From: Diphasiastrum complanatum
Taxonomy: Eukaryota > Streptophyta > Lycopodiopsida > Lycopodiales > Lycopodiaceae
Direction: 5' to 3'
NCBI GenBank assembly: GCA_029204225.1
Contig: CM055097.1
Span: 15,003,484 to 15,067,483, forward strand
DNA: 64,000 nucleotides
Part shown: positions 1 through 11,100 of the stretch, one piece after another
Layout of the letters: every line of letters starts with the position of its first letter
How positions within the stretch are numbered: position 1 is the first letter of the stretch
Made by a program: the position numbers and the translations under genes
The notes under the pieces: generated by a model
Told to the model about the DNA's origin: nothing
Seen by the model: the letters and a program-made list of their open reading frames with translations, nothing else
Databases searched by the model: none

Positions 1-1
1 G

Positions 2-1446
2 GTGAAAAAGAAAGAGGGGTCTATGCGTCTTTGCGTAGATTACAGAGCCCTCAATAAAGTCACAATTAAGAATAAATGCCCTATGCCTCGGGCAGACGAG
101 TTGTTTGACCAACTCGACGGGGCTAAGTTTTTCAGCAAAATAGACCTCAGATCGGGATATCATCAAGTCCGTATAAAATCGGAAGATGTCTCAAAAACAG
201 CTTTTAGCACTCGTCACGGTCATTATGAGTTTAAGGTGATGCCATTTGGGCTCACAAATGCTCCAGCTACCTTTATGACCTTGATGAACAGTGTCCTCAG
301 ACCATACTTGGGTAAGTTTGTAGTCGTATTTTTAGATGACATCCTCGTCTACAGTAAAACGAGGAAGGAGCATCTAAAACACCTCAGAAAGGTGTTTCGA
401 CTGCTCTGAAAGCATAAGCTCTATGCTAAACAATCCAAGTGTGAAGCATATTTGGGTCACATTATCTCTTCAGATGGGATTAAGATGGACCCAAATAAGG
501 TTAAAGCCATACTCAGTTGGATGAGACCTCATAATATTTTGAAACTTCAGATCTTTCTTGGTTTGGCGGGATATTACAGACGATTTGTCAAGGAATATGC
601 TCAGATAGCAGTTCCCATGACAAATCTTCTTAAGGGGAAGGGAAAGGAGTTCATTTGGGAGTCCGCACAGCAGGAGAGCTTTGATGCTCTCAAAACAGCC
701 ATAGCTACAGCACCAGTTTTAAAAGTTGTCGACCCCAATCAGCCATTTGTGGTCGAAACATTTGCTTGCGACTTTGCAGTAGGTGCTGTGCTAACTCAGG
801 GTGGACGACCAGTTGCGTTCGAGAGTAAAAAACTCGAGCCAGCTCAGACTAGGTACAGTGCCTATGAAAAGGAACTCTTTTCTATAGTCCATGCCCTTGA
901 GACTTGGAGGCATTATTTGTATGGTGCCAACTTTGGGGTCCTGACAGACCATGAGAGTCTCAGATACCTTTGCAATCAACCTAAGCTTAGAGGTCGGAAA
1001 GCTCGTTGGGCAAAGTTGATGCAAGAGTTTGACATGTCTATCAGATATAGACGTGGAAAATTCAATACAGTAGCAGATGCCCTTAGCAGAATGCCTATGA
1101 TAAATGAGCTGAGTTTTACCCAGATTCGTAATGAGTTACTCGAGTCCTTGAGGGGGAAATGCCAGCATGATGCATTCTTCTCTACTATCTGGAACTCAGT
1201 CCAGAGCAAACAGTTACAGACTCCAGAACCAGTTCCCGGGGCTGGTGCCAGCTCATCCAAGAATACGGCAGCTTCCGTTGAGGATGATGATGAGTCCGAG
1301 TATACGTCGTCAGATGACGTTGAGGATTCTGAGCCTATATTACCCAAGTTGACTCAAGGATTCAAATGGAAACAGTATTCCATTCAAGATGAGTACTTGC
1401 TCTATAGAGATAGAGTATGTGTCCCCAATTCAGAGGATTATGAAAA
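2..1446 (+). pseudogene. Ty3/gypsy chromovirus pol: reverse transcriptase and RNase H
   Basis: Retrotransposon polyprotein part that copies element RNA into DNA. The frame enters from the left edge inside the RT domain ([14 protein letters not shown], then [12 protein letters not shown] and the catalytic FLDDILVYS box near 330-350), continues through the RT/RNase H connection ([17 protein letters not shown]) into RNase H ([29 protein letters not shown]-like segment, ADALSR near 1080). A single TGA at 407-409 interrupts an otherwise continuous frame after FRLL; the family usually has Arg there, so CGA to TGA is the simplest explanation. From about 1437 the frame runs into a deletion that removes the start of the integrase. 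The family assignment is secure from the motif order; the copy cannot make an intact protein. Confidence 0.9.
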
Positions 1447-2606
1447 AGAACGTCCACCAGTATGTAACCAGTTGCCAGAAATGTCAAGTAAATAAAGCAG
1501 AGCGTTTAAAGGCAGGAGGGTTGTTGCATCCCTTAGAAATACCAGCTGGTAAATGGGAGAGTATCTCCATGGATTTTATAGTAGGCCTGCCTGAAACCCA
1601 AAAGGGTAATGACGCTATATGGGTCACAGTTGACCGTCTGACCAAAATGGCTCATTTCATTCCGACCAAAACAACTGTTAGAGCTCCAGAGTTAGCGAGG
1701 TTGTTTGTAGACGGGCTATTTAAATTGTACGGTCTACCTTTCGACATAGTCAGTGACCGGGACAGTAAGTTTACTGGAAATTTTTGGAGGGCAGTATTCC
1801 ATCATCTCCATACTAAACTTAATATGAGTACCACCGACCATCCTCAGACGGACGGTCAAACAGAAAGGGTAAATCAAGTGCTGGAGGATATGCTTTGTGC
1901 ATACGTCAGCAAGAAGCAGACTAATTGGGAGGAGTATCTCTCAATATTAGAGTTTGCTTATAACAGTACCAAACATTCAGCTACGGGATACAGCCCATTT
2001 ATGCTGATGTACGGTTTTCAGCCACGCTCACCCACAGTTGTAGGGTTTAAACAAAAAAAAGTTGAAGCAGCCAAAAACTTTTTAGAGGACCTAAACTAGA
2101 TGATAGAACATGCTAAGCGTAGCATTAGGTAGTCCCAGGATCAAGCCAGGCATTATGCAGATCCACACAGACGGGATGTGCAGTTCTCCACTGGTGAGAA
2201 AGTCTACTTGAGAGTCCCAGTTGACTCTAAAACCCTCAAATCAGGAGTGTGTGCTAAGTTGTCTCCAAGGTATTGTGGTCCCTTTACCATCAGTAGGAGA
2301 CTAGGCGAGGTCACCTATGAACTAGAACTCCCACACAGCAGTAAGGTTTTTCCAGTCTTTCATGTAAGTCAATTACGAAAAGCCTTAACCAGATCAGACA
2401 ATCTGGTAGGGGACAGTGTTCTAGTTCTCCCATTGGATCCTCAGCAACCTCCACATGAACCAGAGGAGATTCTTGATAGTAGAGAGACGCAGACTCGTCA
2501 TACTCTATACCGAGAATATATGGTTAAGTGGAATGATCAGCCTGTTGAGAATGCCACTTGGGAAAGAGGCAGCGTCCTTCGCAAGATTTTTCCAGACTTT
2601 GTCTAA
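1439..2606 (+). pseudogene. Ty3/gypsy chromovirus integrase and chromodomain (deleted N-terminus)
   Basis: Integrase inserts the cDNA; the C-terminal chromodomain guides it to chromatin. The D,D35E core is visible: D in SMDFIVGLP (near 1570), D in IVSDRDSKF (near 1750) and E in DGQTERVNQVLED (near 1875). The zinc-binding N-terminus keeps only its CQKCQ pair; the two His are gone, removed together with about 30-40 codons at 1438-1446, and the frame shifts there relative to the upstream RNase H. Two TAG codons (2097-2099 and 2148-2150) lie where the family normally has sense codons, probably Gln. The chromodomain (EEILDSRETQTRHTLYREYM, then VKWNDQPVENATWE) ends at TAA 2604-2606, 20 bp before the polypurine tract. 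Clearly inactive. Confidence 0.9.
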
Positions 2607-2625
2607 GAGGACCAAGACGGTTCTT

Positions 2626-2638
2626 AAGGGGGAGGGAG
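2626..2638 (+). promoter_or_regulatory. Polypurine tract of the chromovirus
   Basis: AAGGGGGAGGGAG sits directly before the TG that opens the LTR and just after the pol stop. This is the expected site for priming plus-strand DNA synthesis, and it fixes the orientation and the LTR start. Confidence 0.85.
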
Positions 2639-3015
2639 TGTTACGAGCTCGTAACCAGTGCCGAACCCTAGGGAACACAGATAAGTCAGATACCACAGTC
2701 AGGGTCGTGTCCAGCGTACATGACCAACAGGGCAAGACAGTGTGAGTAGTGTGCCCCAGCATGGTCCATAGCCATGGCGGGCCTAACACAGCCTAGGGAC
2801 CCTGTCAGCAGGATAGGGCCCCCAGTTGGGTCCCGACGTGTAGTCGGCCACGTCAGTGCCACGTGGCCGACACTTGGCAGTAGCATGCTACCAGTCCTCA
2901 CACTGGGCTAGGAGGGGCTTACTCTATATCAGGGAGTAGGCAAAGTTGGGTGGAGCAGTGAGTGTTTGCCCTACTGTGGTGTTAGGAACTATTACACTCA
3001 GCCTCTAGCAGTACA
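2639..3015 (+). repeat. 3' LTR of the chromovirus
   Basis: Begins TGTTACGAGC after the polypurine tract and is taken to end at ACA (3013-3015), where sequence switches to a hAT transposase read on the other strand. Length 377 bp. A perfect 16-bp palindrome, GTTACGAG/CTCGTAAC, lies at 2640-2655. A CTATATCA TATA-like motif near 2930 could be the promoter core. The 5' LTR is outside the window, so the target duplication cannot be checked. Confidence 0.75.
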
Positions 3016-4400
3016 CCCATCTGAATGCAGTTCGTGGCATTGTCCGTCACCACCGTGACGACATGTTGTGCGCCTATGGACAGGATGGAAGACCTGATGA
3101 CATCAAACATGAACTCTGCAGATATGACTCTCCCCCCCCCTGCTACAATCCACGGCCCTCAAAACTGTGTGCCCATGCAGCTGGAGACCAATATGTTGAG
3201 GATCGGCCTCCTCCTGACATCAGTCCAGCCATCGGACATGATGCTGCAACCGTAAGTGGCCCAGTGGCGACGCAGAGGCTCCATCTCTCTAGACAAGGAC
3301 TCGACCCTATCCCTCAGCATGTGTGTGCGGACAACCTCTAAACTAGGGACTCTCCAGCTAGGGCTGACAGACTGTGCAAGGCGGAAGGCCCTTCTAAAGG
3401 GCTCAGAGTAGGTGATGGCAAATGGAAGGTTCAGCTCATAAATCAGACTGGCCACGGCCTATGTAGCCTCTCTGTCCATGGCTGATGCGTGCCACAAATG
3501 CTCTGCTGCCTAAGAACTCTCCCAGTTGGGCGACGGGTAGCGGACCTCCAGCATGGTGCACCAAACGTGACGGGAATGGATGATGACGCGACAGGCTGGG
3601 CACTAGTAGATGCATCGGCTGTAGACGTGGAATGGGGAGAGTGGGATGCACTGGCAGGGATGGGTGCAGCAGCATAAGTGGGGTGCACTGGTGGAGGGGG
3701 AACATCTGGCATGGGATACGAAAACTGCTCGCTAAGGAGGTCATCCGGATTGGAAGGGAGGGAGGAAGGGATCTCCTCAACATCCTGGAAGGCCTCGTCA
3801 CTGCCATCCTAGGCCTGCTCCTGCTCGGGATGTGGAGAGTCCATGAGAAAGTCGTAAACTGAAGGTGGTGGTGGAACCGCAGTGGCAACTGGCGAACGAG
3901 ATGGGACGAGATCCACCGGAATGGGTGCAGATGGGGGTGCGTCTGGCAGAACTGTCTGAGGGGGGTGAGAGACAAAGGGACTGGACGAGGATGCACTCCC
4001 TCTCCTCGTGCGTGCCAGCCAAGCAGGCAGCAACTCGGGGTCAACCACGTAAGGCGCGGTGCAAAACCGGAGAATACCCTCCGAAATGGTGTTCTCCCCC
4101 ACCACAAGATGTGGCCCGTAGGTGTCCAGAAGTCGCTGCCTGACGAGAACGGACATGCTGGCACAGGGGGCAGCATTCAGTGCGCCACCATTTTTGGCGC
4201 GTGCGCCGAGTAGGTGGCCTTTAAGGCAAAGTGAGGGTGGCACTGAACTCAACCAGGCAATATCGACAACGCACGATCTTTACACCAGACTTGTTGGACT
4301 TGTCGGGAACCCGCCTGACAATGTCCACCTCACCCCACCGATCAGCAAGGTTGGAATGCACCATTTCTGTAGAGGGAACTAGGTCAAAAAGGCAGAGATG
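3016..4400 (-). pseudogene. hAT-type transposase, BED finger plus DUF659, broken
   Basis: Read on the minus strand this is the N-terminal half of a plant hAT transposase. A BED zinc finger starts near 4320 (VRCRYCLVEF, then, one frame over, LKGHLLGARAKNGG and APC), so a frameshift falls inside the finger near 4225-4250. A Pro/Ser/Thr-rich linker follows (about 3990-3480), also frameshifted. A DUF659 segment then runs 3455-3016: LPFAITYSEPF, GCSIMSDGWTDVRRRP, and near the junction VVTDNATNC, the region carrying a catalytic Asp in this family. The coding sequence is cut exactly where the chromovirus LTR ends, so the retroelement inserted into, or recombined with, this transposase gene. The C-terminal half with the dimerisation domain is absent. 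Different family from the hAT copy at 19-23 kb, judged by sequence. Confidence 0.8.
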
Positions 4401-4700
4401 ATGGTGAGTGCGATAGGTGGCGGAAAGCTGGAAAATCCACAGCAATGGCCGAAGTAGCAGTAGCAGGGGCGAAAGCGATCTGTGCAACGCAAATACAGTG
4501 TGATGGCGAGGAGTGCGTAGACAGCAGAGAGGGCGCAAACAGCAAGAAGAGGGCGCGGACAGCAGCGCAATGGGCAGGGAGAGAGATGAAGCGAGGGGGG
4601 GGATTAGGGTAAAAAAAAAATATTAATATATTAAATATTAAAAAATATTAAATATTGTGGTACCACGGATCAGTATGGATCCGCGGATCCTGGTACCGCT
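4401..4700. other. Spacer, no gene seen
   Basis: Probable 5' flank of the broken hAT transposase. A purine-rich stretch leads to a 9-base A run at 4611 and AT-rich words. At 4661-4705 short overlapping palindromes built on GGATCC and GGTACC occur. No coding sequence recognised. Confidence 0.5.
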
Positions 4701-4707
4701 GGATCTA

Positions 4708-4789
<82 letters not shown>

Positions 4790-4800
4790 TAGATAAGCTT
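4708..4800. repeat. (TA)n microsatellite with inverted flanks
   Basis: About 40 uninterrupted TA units, bordered on the left by ATCTATGA and on the right by TCATAGAT. The whole block is therefore an extended palindrome that could extrude a cruciform. A shorter TA-rich patch follows at 4890-4915. Confidence 0.95.
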
Positions 4801-5208
4801 ATGTGTGTGTGCAAAGAGTAGGCTCTAGGCGTGACATAGGGTAATAGACCGAGTTAACACATCCCTTACACTCTCTCTCTTAAATATCTTTATATATATA
4901 GATATATATCATAGTTGTATGGGTCGTTCTGGTACGCGTTCCGGGATTTTGTCCCGAAACATGCATTGGAACGCTTTGTTTTTTGTTTTCTTTGCCAATA
5001 TGGGTGTCAGATGACTGCATTTTTTCTGGGGAGTTTCAATATAATGTTTGCAAATTTTTTTATGTATTGCAGACTTGGAGTCGCCAGTTAGGGGTTAAGC
5101 CTGCTTTCTACCGGACCCACTTTCTTGAGCTAGATGCAGCAAGGATTCCAATCCTGCCACATTACTTGGATTCAAATATCACATTTCCTCAGATTCACAT
5201 TGGGACAG

Positions 5209-5457
5209 CTTCGGGTGTCTTTGCACCAGCTAGCTATTGAGACTGGGAGGTTCCACAGTATTCCTAGAGAGGAGCGGATTTGCTAGTTATGCTCTTTAGG
5301 TGAGGTGGAGTCTGAGGAGCATTTTATCTTTACATGCCCTGTATACTATGAGATCAAAGGGAGATATCACTGTTTGTTTCGAGACATGCCCACCACTCTA
5401 CGATCTCTCATAGCCTATGAGGACTCCAGGTATGTCGCTCTTATGGTACGAGAGACC
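5209..5457 (+). pseudogene. Non-LTR (LINE) retrotransposon C-terminal fragment
   Basis: The frame from CTT 5209 reads LRVSLHQLAIETGRFHSIPR, then ERIC-stop-LC, then EEHFIFTCPVYYEIKGRY. This is the C-terminal zinc-finger-like tail of plant LINE reverse transcriptases (IETGRW/F, ER.C..C, EHFLF.CP). One TAG interrupts the CxxC. No RT core was found upstream, as expected of a 5'-truncated LINE. It ends about 25 bp before a chromovirus LTR. Family assignment is by motif memory and fairly firm. Confidence 0.65.
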
Positions 5458-5482
5458 CCTTAACCCTAACACATCCTAACGT

Positions 5483-5929
5483 TGACACATGGCAAACTCC
5501 ATGCACAGTCGACACTTGCCACTTGGCAATACCTTAACACAGGCAAGCTAGTAGGTGGACAATCTGACAAGTGTCACTCATGCATTGGACCAAGTATCCC
5601 AATGAGCATATGACATGTCCTGTTGACCCGTCTGACAAGTGTCACTCATGCATTGGACTAAGTGTCCCAGTGAGGATATGAGACGTGTCACGTTGACTGA
5701 TCAACCCTTCCTACTTTTAGGAGGTCAGTCCTAAACCCTAAACCCTAAACCCTAACCAACAGACTCATGAGACCCAGTACCCCCTTGGCCATCTCGGATT
5801 TAGTCACTATAACAGATATTTACATTGCAATTTACAATTGTCTCCACAAGCCGGTGACTTAGCCATTTACAAATTAATAATTACAATTTACCGTTTACAT
5901 TGGCCAAGGGATTCAAAGTACATGTGACA
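5483..5929 (-). repeat. 3' LTR of a minus-strand chromovirus
   Basis: On the minus strand it opens TGTCACATG right after a GGAGGGAAGGGA polypurine tract (about 5930-5941) and closes CATGTGTCA, giving a terminal inverted repeat of about 9 bp with one mismatch. Length 447 bp. Inside are two copies of a roughly 40-bp unit (5563-5602 and 5631-5670, period 68) and three to four CCCTAAA telomere-type units at 5730-5757. AACGT (5478-5482) would be the outer target-site copy; the partner end is missing. Confidence 0.75.
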
Positions 5930-5941
5930 TCCCTTCCCTCC

Positions 5942-6525
5942 TCATATGACATCGTCCTCGATGGAAAAGTTTGGATACTGTGCATGCAACCCATGCACGG
6001 TCTCCCAGGTAGCATCACTAAGAGGTCGTCCATGCCATGCAACCAAGTACTCATGGAGCAAACGATTCTACAACCGTCTCTGCCTCCGGTCCAATACTCT
6101 CGTTGGTCGATGCATCACCTCCCCATGCTCCTGAAACAATACAAGGCCATCAGCCAACAAGTTATCACTGTCATGTAAAACCTTCTTCAAGCCAAATCAA
6201 TCAAAGGTGCTGCAATATAGGAGTATCCCTTAACATATTTTCTATAGAATACTGCCAATCCAAGAAAAAAATGGAGTGCTGTCAAATCAGCTGGCACAGG
6301 CCACGCAACGATCACAGCACCACCTGACAAGGCGTCAACCAAATCATCTATATGTGGCATAGGATATCGATGTTTAACCGTTATCTTGTTTAAACCTCGA
6401 TAATCCACACACATATGCCATGATCCATCCTTTTTTACAAGAATGATCGGAGAGGCAAAAGGGGAATAACTAGGTCGTATCTACCCCTTGGCCAGATGAT
6501 CATACCTCCTTAAGACTCATTCTGT
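5942..6525 (-). pseudogene. Chromovirus remnant: RT fragment fused to chromodomain by internal deletion
   Basis: Minus strand, high to low coordinates. 6525-6330 encodes the RT start ([20 protein letters not shown], then [20 protein letters not shown]). It jumps at about 6305 into the RT/RNase H connection ([17 protein letters not shown]), so the palm with its YxDD box is gone. At about 6180 it jumps again into the very C-terminus: PTRVLDRRQRRL, a stop, then EYLVAWHGRPLSDATWE, a chromodomain, ending at the stop 5942-5944 just before the polypurine tract. At least two large internal deletions are needed. It belongs with the LTR at 5483-5929. Confidence 0.75.
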
Positions 6526-7982
6526 AAGGACGTCTATTGACAGAACATGATCTGGGTATTAATTAAATCTTATGTTCAACATTCCTCTTAGGAGGTACAC
6601 AAACATTAGCAAATGGATGTGGAAAGGCGAGCCAAAACTTGGGAAAAAAAACACTTTATTCTACATATCAATGTCGTGAACTATAGTGGAAGTTTGATGG
6701 TCTCATGGATGCCAGTCTCAAGAATGTTGCAAATTGTACCTTTGAATCATAGTTGCAACGAATCGCGATTCTGGGGGTATAGTGATTTGCGAATCACAAT
6801 TCACTGCCCAAAATTGCCAGAAAAAAAATTAATTTACTTAACAGAAAAAAATTTGTACCTGAAATGAACATTTTCAGGTTCATTTCAAGTTTCTGAAACT
6901 ACTGAAATAAGACCTGAAACTATTGTAATCGTAATTGTCTGTTGTTTCTCTATCTACTGATACCCATATTGCCTGGTTTTTTTTTTCAAAAACAAAAAAC
7001 TTGGGGAACCCGTTTAAGAGGCACACGAATAGAAGGTTTTAAAATCTACCGAATCTAATGATACATGGTGCATCTATGTTAGGTTAGTGCCTCCTTCGAT
7101 ACAAGGATATCAAAGCCAAAGCTTGCATGTTGAGAATCTAGAGTGTTGAGGAAGGAGTGCTACCAAGAGAGGAGATCAAACCTCATGAGGCTTAAGTTTT
7201 GTCACTTTGGATTAAGCTTGCTTTAGTGACTGCTCATTCCGTAAACACAATACCTTACATGATGTGCAACAAGGTACGACTCAGTAAAAGAATTCCTACA
7301 GGACTTAAAAGAGCTATCAGAGCATCTTCCAGGTGCATGGATACTGGTCTCGTAACCATAAAGTGTGAATGTACAAGGTCATTCAATGTTATTCAATGCT
7401 TCACGCGGTCTAAAAATGTAGCAAAGCATACTTGGTTCAGATGCAACTACCTATATAATTTAGTATTCCTAATACTCGATACTATCACCTTTTTTTACTT
7501 TCTAGGCCTTTTTCCCTAACATATTTCGAAAAAATTATAGGTTAAAACAATAAATAATAAGCAATAAGATATGACCTATTCTAAAAATAAACATAAATAA
7601 ATCAAAAATACACAAATTCCACTCCAGGACAACCCAAAATATTGGCACATGATGCATCTATGGTAGGACGTAACTTTTCAACATACAATTCAACACTATT
7701 TCAACCCTAGAATATAGCTTCACATGCAAAACTGTCTCTAGAGCTTTCTCATTGGTACAAAATTTCTTCACGATTGACTATAGAAATGACTTGGAGTTTT
7801 GAAATTTTAAATGATGTACAATGATTGTCTTCAAGTTTTAAGCAAATATGTCATTACATAACTATAGCATATTAAAAGAACAAACACGACAAAGTTAATC
7901 TATGAGCTATCAATGCCAACAACATGCCAATAATCTATGCATATGTAACAACCATAGTCTAGCATGTGCCTTCAAAAGTGCA
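6526..7982. other. AT-rich spacer, probably TRAX intron
   Basis: No coding sequence recognised on either strand. It lies downstream (minus sense) of the last TRAX exon found and is probably intron. I looked for the missing C-terminal TRAX exon, which should begin in phase with a codon split after its first base and resemble VCYALHVRGSEY; none was seen. Confidence 0.5.
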
Positions 7983-7988
7983 ACTTAC

Positions 7989-8190
7989 TTGTTTCAATTT
8001 TGACCAAGTTTTGAAGCATGGTCTCCATTTTCTTGTTCATATCCTTTCCATAATCAACATTGTAAAACAAAAGAGAAAATCCTTCATACAAAGCTTGTAC
8101 AAAACTGCAAACAAATTGGGAAACTCCTCTTTGTCCATTTGCAACTCCACTTATAGCTAATCTCATAAGCTCCCCCGTCAAATCCCCCAC
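7989..8190 (-). CDS. TSNAX: TRAX exon 5
   Basis: 202 bp, acceptor GATAG, donor GTAAGT. Starts VGDLTGELMRLAISGVANGQ and ends MLQNLVKIET. The next exon must start with the last two bases of a codon; it was not found in the window. Confidence 0.9.
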
Positions 8191-11100
8191 CTATCAAACA
8201 AGAGTACGAAGTAAGGTGTTTGCTTTAACAAGCTGATCCAAAAGGTTTGATAAGAAGTGATTTCAAAAGGAGCCACTTACACCAAGTAGGTAATCCTCAA
8301 CATTGATGATAAAAGGTGTAGCAGACGCATCCTTCATTTCCAGAAAGGTCTTATTCAAGTTTTCAAGGGTCAAGAATTTTCCAGTTTTGCAATATTCAAC
8401 TAAGGTTGCTGCTTCCACAAACTCTTGCAACTGCACCAAGACAACAATTAAGGATCAAGGCACAAAAAAGTATTTATATCTACCTACATCATTGTATTAG
8501 AACTCTTACACTTACAAAAAGATATAATCTAATCTAAACACATGTTTTGACTCAAATTATGTTGCTTGCATAATCTTCACATGAACGACCTTAAAGTTCA
8601 CTAGTACTATGGAACTGTTGAAATCAATGCCTATTTTACCCGTTTTGGCCTTGTATATTTGTAACTTATAAGTTGTGCATAAGCTATGAGGGGTACCCAT
8701 ATAAATATATGTGATGCATATTTAACAAGTAGGGCAGTAGGATACATGGCCCAAAAAGGGACTAAAGCTGAATTCAATAGGAGACACTTCATGCATACCG
8801 ATAAAGCATGTTGTACATGTGACCCCAAAGATCTTTGGAGTCTTTCATGTTGCATTGTAAATGTGGAAGCATTTTGGGACATCGTTTGGAGATGCATGTT
8901 ATTTTGCTTATCATGAGTTTGGAAAGGGAGTTTGCTTATCATGAGCCAATAGACTGTATAATCTTACTAGTAGGAAGAGGATCATAAGTCGAGAAGTGAG
9001 CTTTGATGAGGATCACTCACCTCATGTGGAAGAAAATGAGAAGATGAGCACAAGTAAGTTCATTCCAATAATTGATTTCACCCAAGTCCATCTTTTTAAA
9101 GGGACTCATGAGGATGGTCACATGCAAGAGCATGATCGCGTGCATGAGCATGAGGATGAGACAATGGAGGCTATACAAAATCGGGATACAGAAGTCCCAT
9201 AGGATACATGTTCACCATCTCCATCATCTCCTCCTAAGAGCCTACCAAGATGGTATTGGCAAACAGTGAAAGGAGGAGAGATGCTAGAAGAAGGTGAATG
9301 CAACAACCAAGGTGCAAGAAGGTCTTACAAGATACCTATGCAACATGAGAGTCAAGAGACGAACTTTGCGCTTATGAGAACCATCTTGGATTCACATTAG
9401 CCAAATTCATTTGTTGAAAGCATCCCATTGTTGAAACGGGTCTATAAGACCAAATACCAAGGCTCAAGCGGACGGGAGCATAGACACACATAAGGCAAGG
9501 AGGGCTATGAGCAGCAGGAAGGGCTAGAGTACAATGAGACCTTCACAGTGTCGCACCTATGGCAAAGATGACATTCATCAAGATGGTCATGGCGTTGGCT
9601 GCGTTGTTTGATTTGGAGGTCCATTGAGCTGAGTGAGGAGCACATTCCTTAATAAGCAGTTGGTAAAGGTCTACACAGACCAACCAAAAAGTAATAATAT
9701 CTAGCGTGCAAGCTTAAGAAGGCGTTGCATGGTATGAAATAGGCACCCAGAAAATAATATAGTCGTATTGACCACTATTTTGCATAACAACATGTTACAA
9801 ACAGCAAATTAGATTGCAATCTCTATATAAAGGAGGAGGATGGGAAGATTGTCATTATTGTTCCCTATGTGGATGACTTTGTCATCATAGGTAACAAAGG
9901 GAAGTTGACTGCAAAGGTGAAAACTCATTTGTCTACTGATTTTTGGCACAAGCTCGACATGCAAGATTGCAAACCGATCTCCACCCCCATTGATGCCACT
10001 TACTACTACCAAGCTAGATATAGCCTATCAAATTGGAGTGGCAAGCAAATTTAAGAGCAACCAAACTGAAGCCCATTGGAAAGTGGCAAAGAGGGTGTTG
10101 AGGTATGTCAAGAGAGCTACCAATTATGGGATTGGATACACAAATACAATTGAGATTCAGCTTGAGGGCTACACCAACTCAAAATGAGCAATTGATAGAA
10201 AAGATTGTAGGTCTGCTTCGAGCTATGTTACTAACCTTGGTAGGCCAATTTCTTGGTGCAACAAGATGCAACTTCTCCTTCAAGAACCATCTCTCTATAT
10301 GCAAGCTCTAGAACCCACTATAGGCAATCATCCACAACCACCCTTGCATGAAGCAATGCCTTCACCATATAGGGCATAAGGCCTATTTCGAGTTAAACAT
10401 TATCGGCTTGACCTAGTACCAACTATGCATGTTAAGGACATAACATTAAGGAAAGCTCATTGGGCTAAGTTGATGCAAGAATTTGAATTTGAAGTTTGTT
10501 ATATCAAGGGAGCTAGAAATCAAGTTGCAAATGCTCTAACCCGTATTTGTGAAGTTAATGAACTCCTTCACAAAGATCTCTACAGACTTTTATCTTTCTT
10601 TGAGGGGTCTTTGTGAGCAAGATCCATATTTTGGTCCTATTTCGCAAAAAGTACTAGAAAGGCACATAATGTTAGAGGATTTACGTTGCAAGGAGTTTAG
10701 ATCGTAGTGAAAGATAAAAAGGTAGAAGATTGTTTTTCCATCTGCTATTCCATGATAGGAAAGCGTGTGTACCAAGTGACGTTGTTATTCAAGATGAAAT
10801 TTTATTTGAATGTCATGACGCACCTTCTGCTGCTCACCCAAATATACACAGATCATTAGATTTCATGACAAGGAAGTTCTTTTGGCCAAAGATAAAACCT
10901 TTCGTATAATCTTATGTTGCTAAGTGTAAACAGTGCCAGATGGCTAAAGTCAATCTCTTAAAAGTGGGAGGACCGTTATTGCCATTGGAGATTCCATCTA
11001 AAAGGTGAGAGAATTTCAATAGATTTTGTAGTTGGTCTTCCTAGGACGTTGAACGGTAATGATGCTATTTGGGTAATAATTGATCGCCTAACCAAGTCAA

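Noticed and set aside
3436-4176. 246-codon minus-strand frame rich in Pro, Leu and His
   Set aside because: Mostly a shadow frame of the Pro/Ser-rich linker of the broken hAT transposase; only its last part may be in the true frame.
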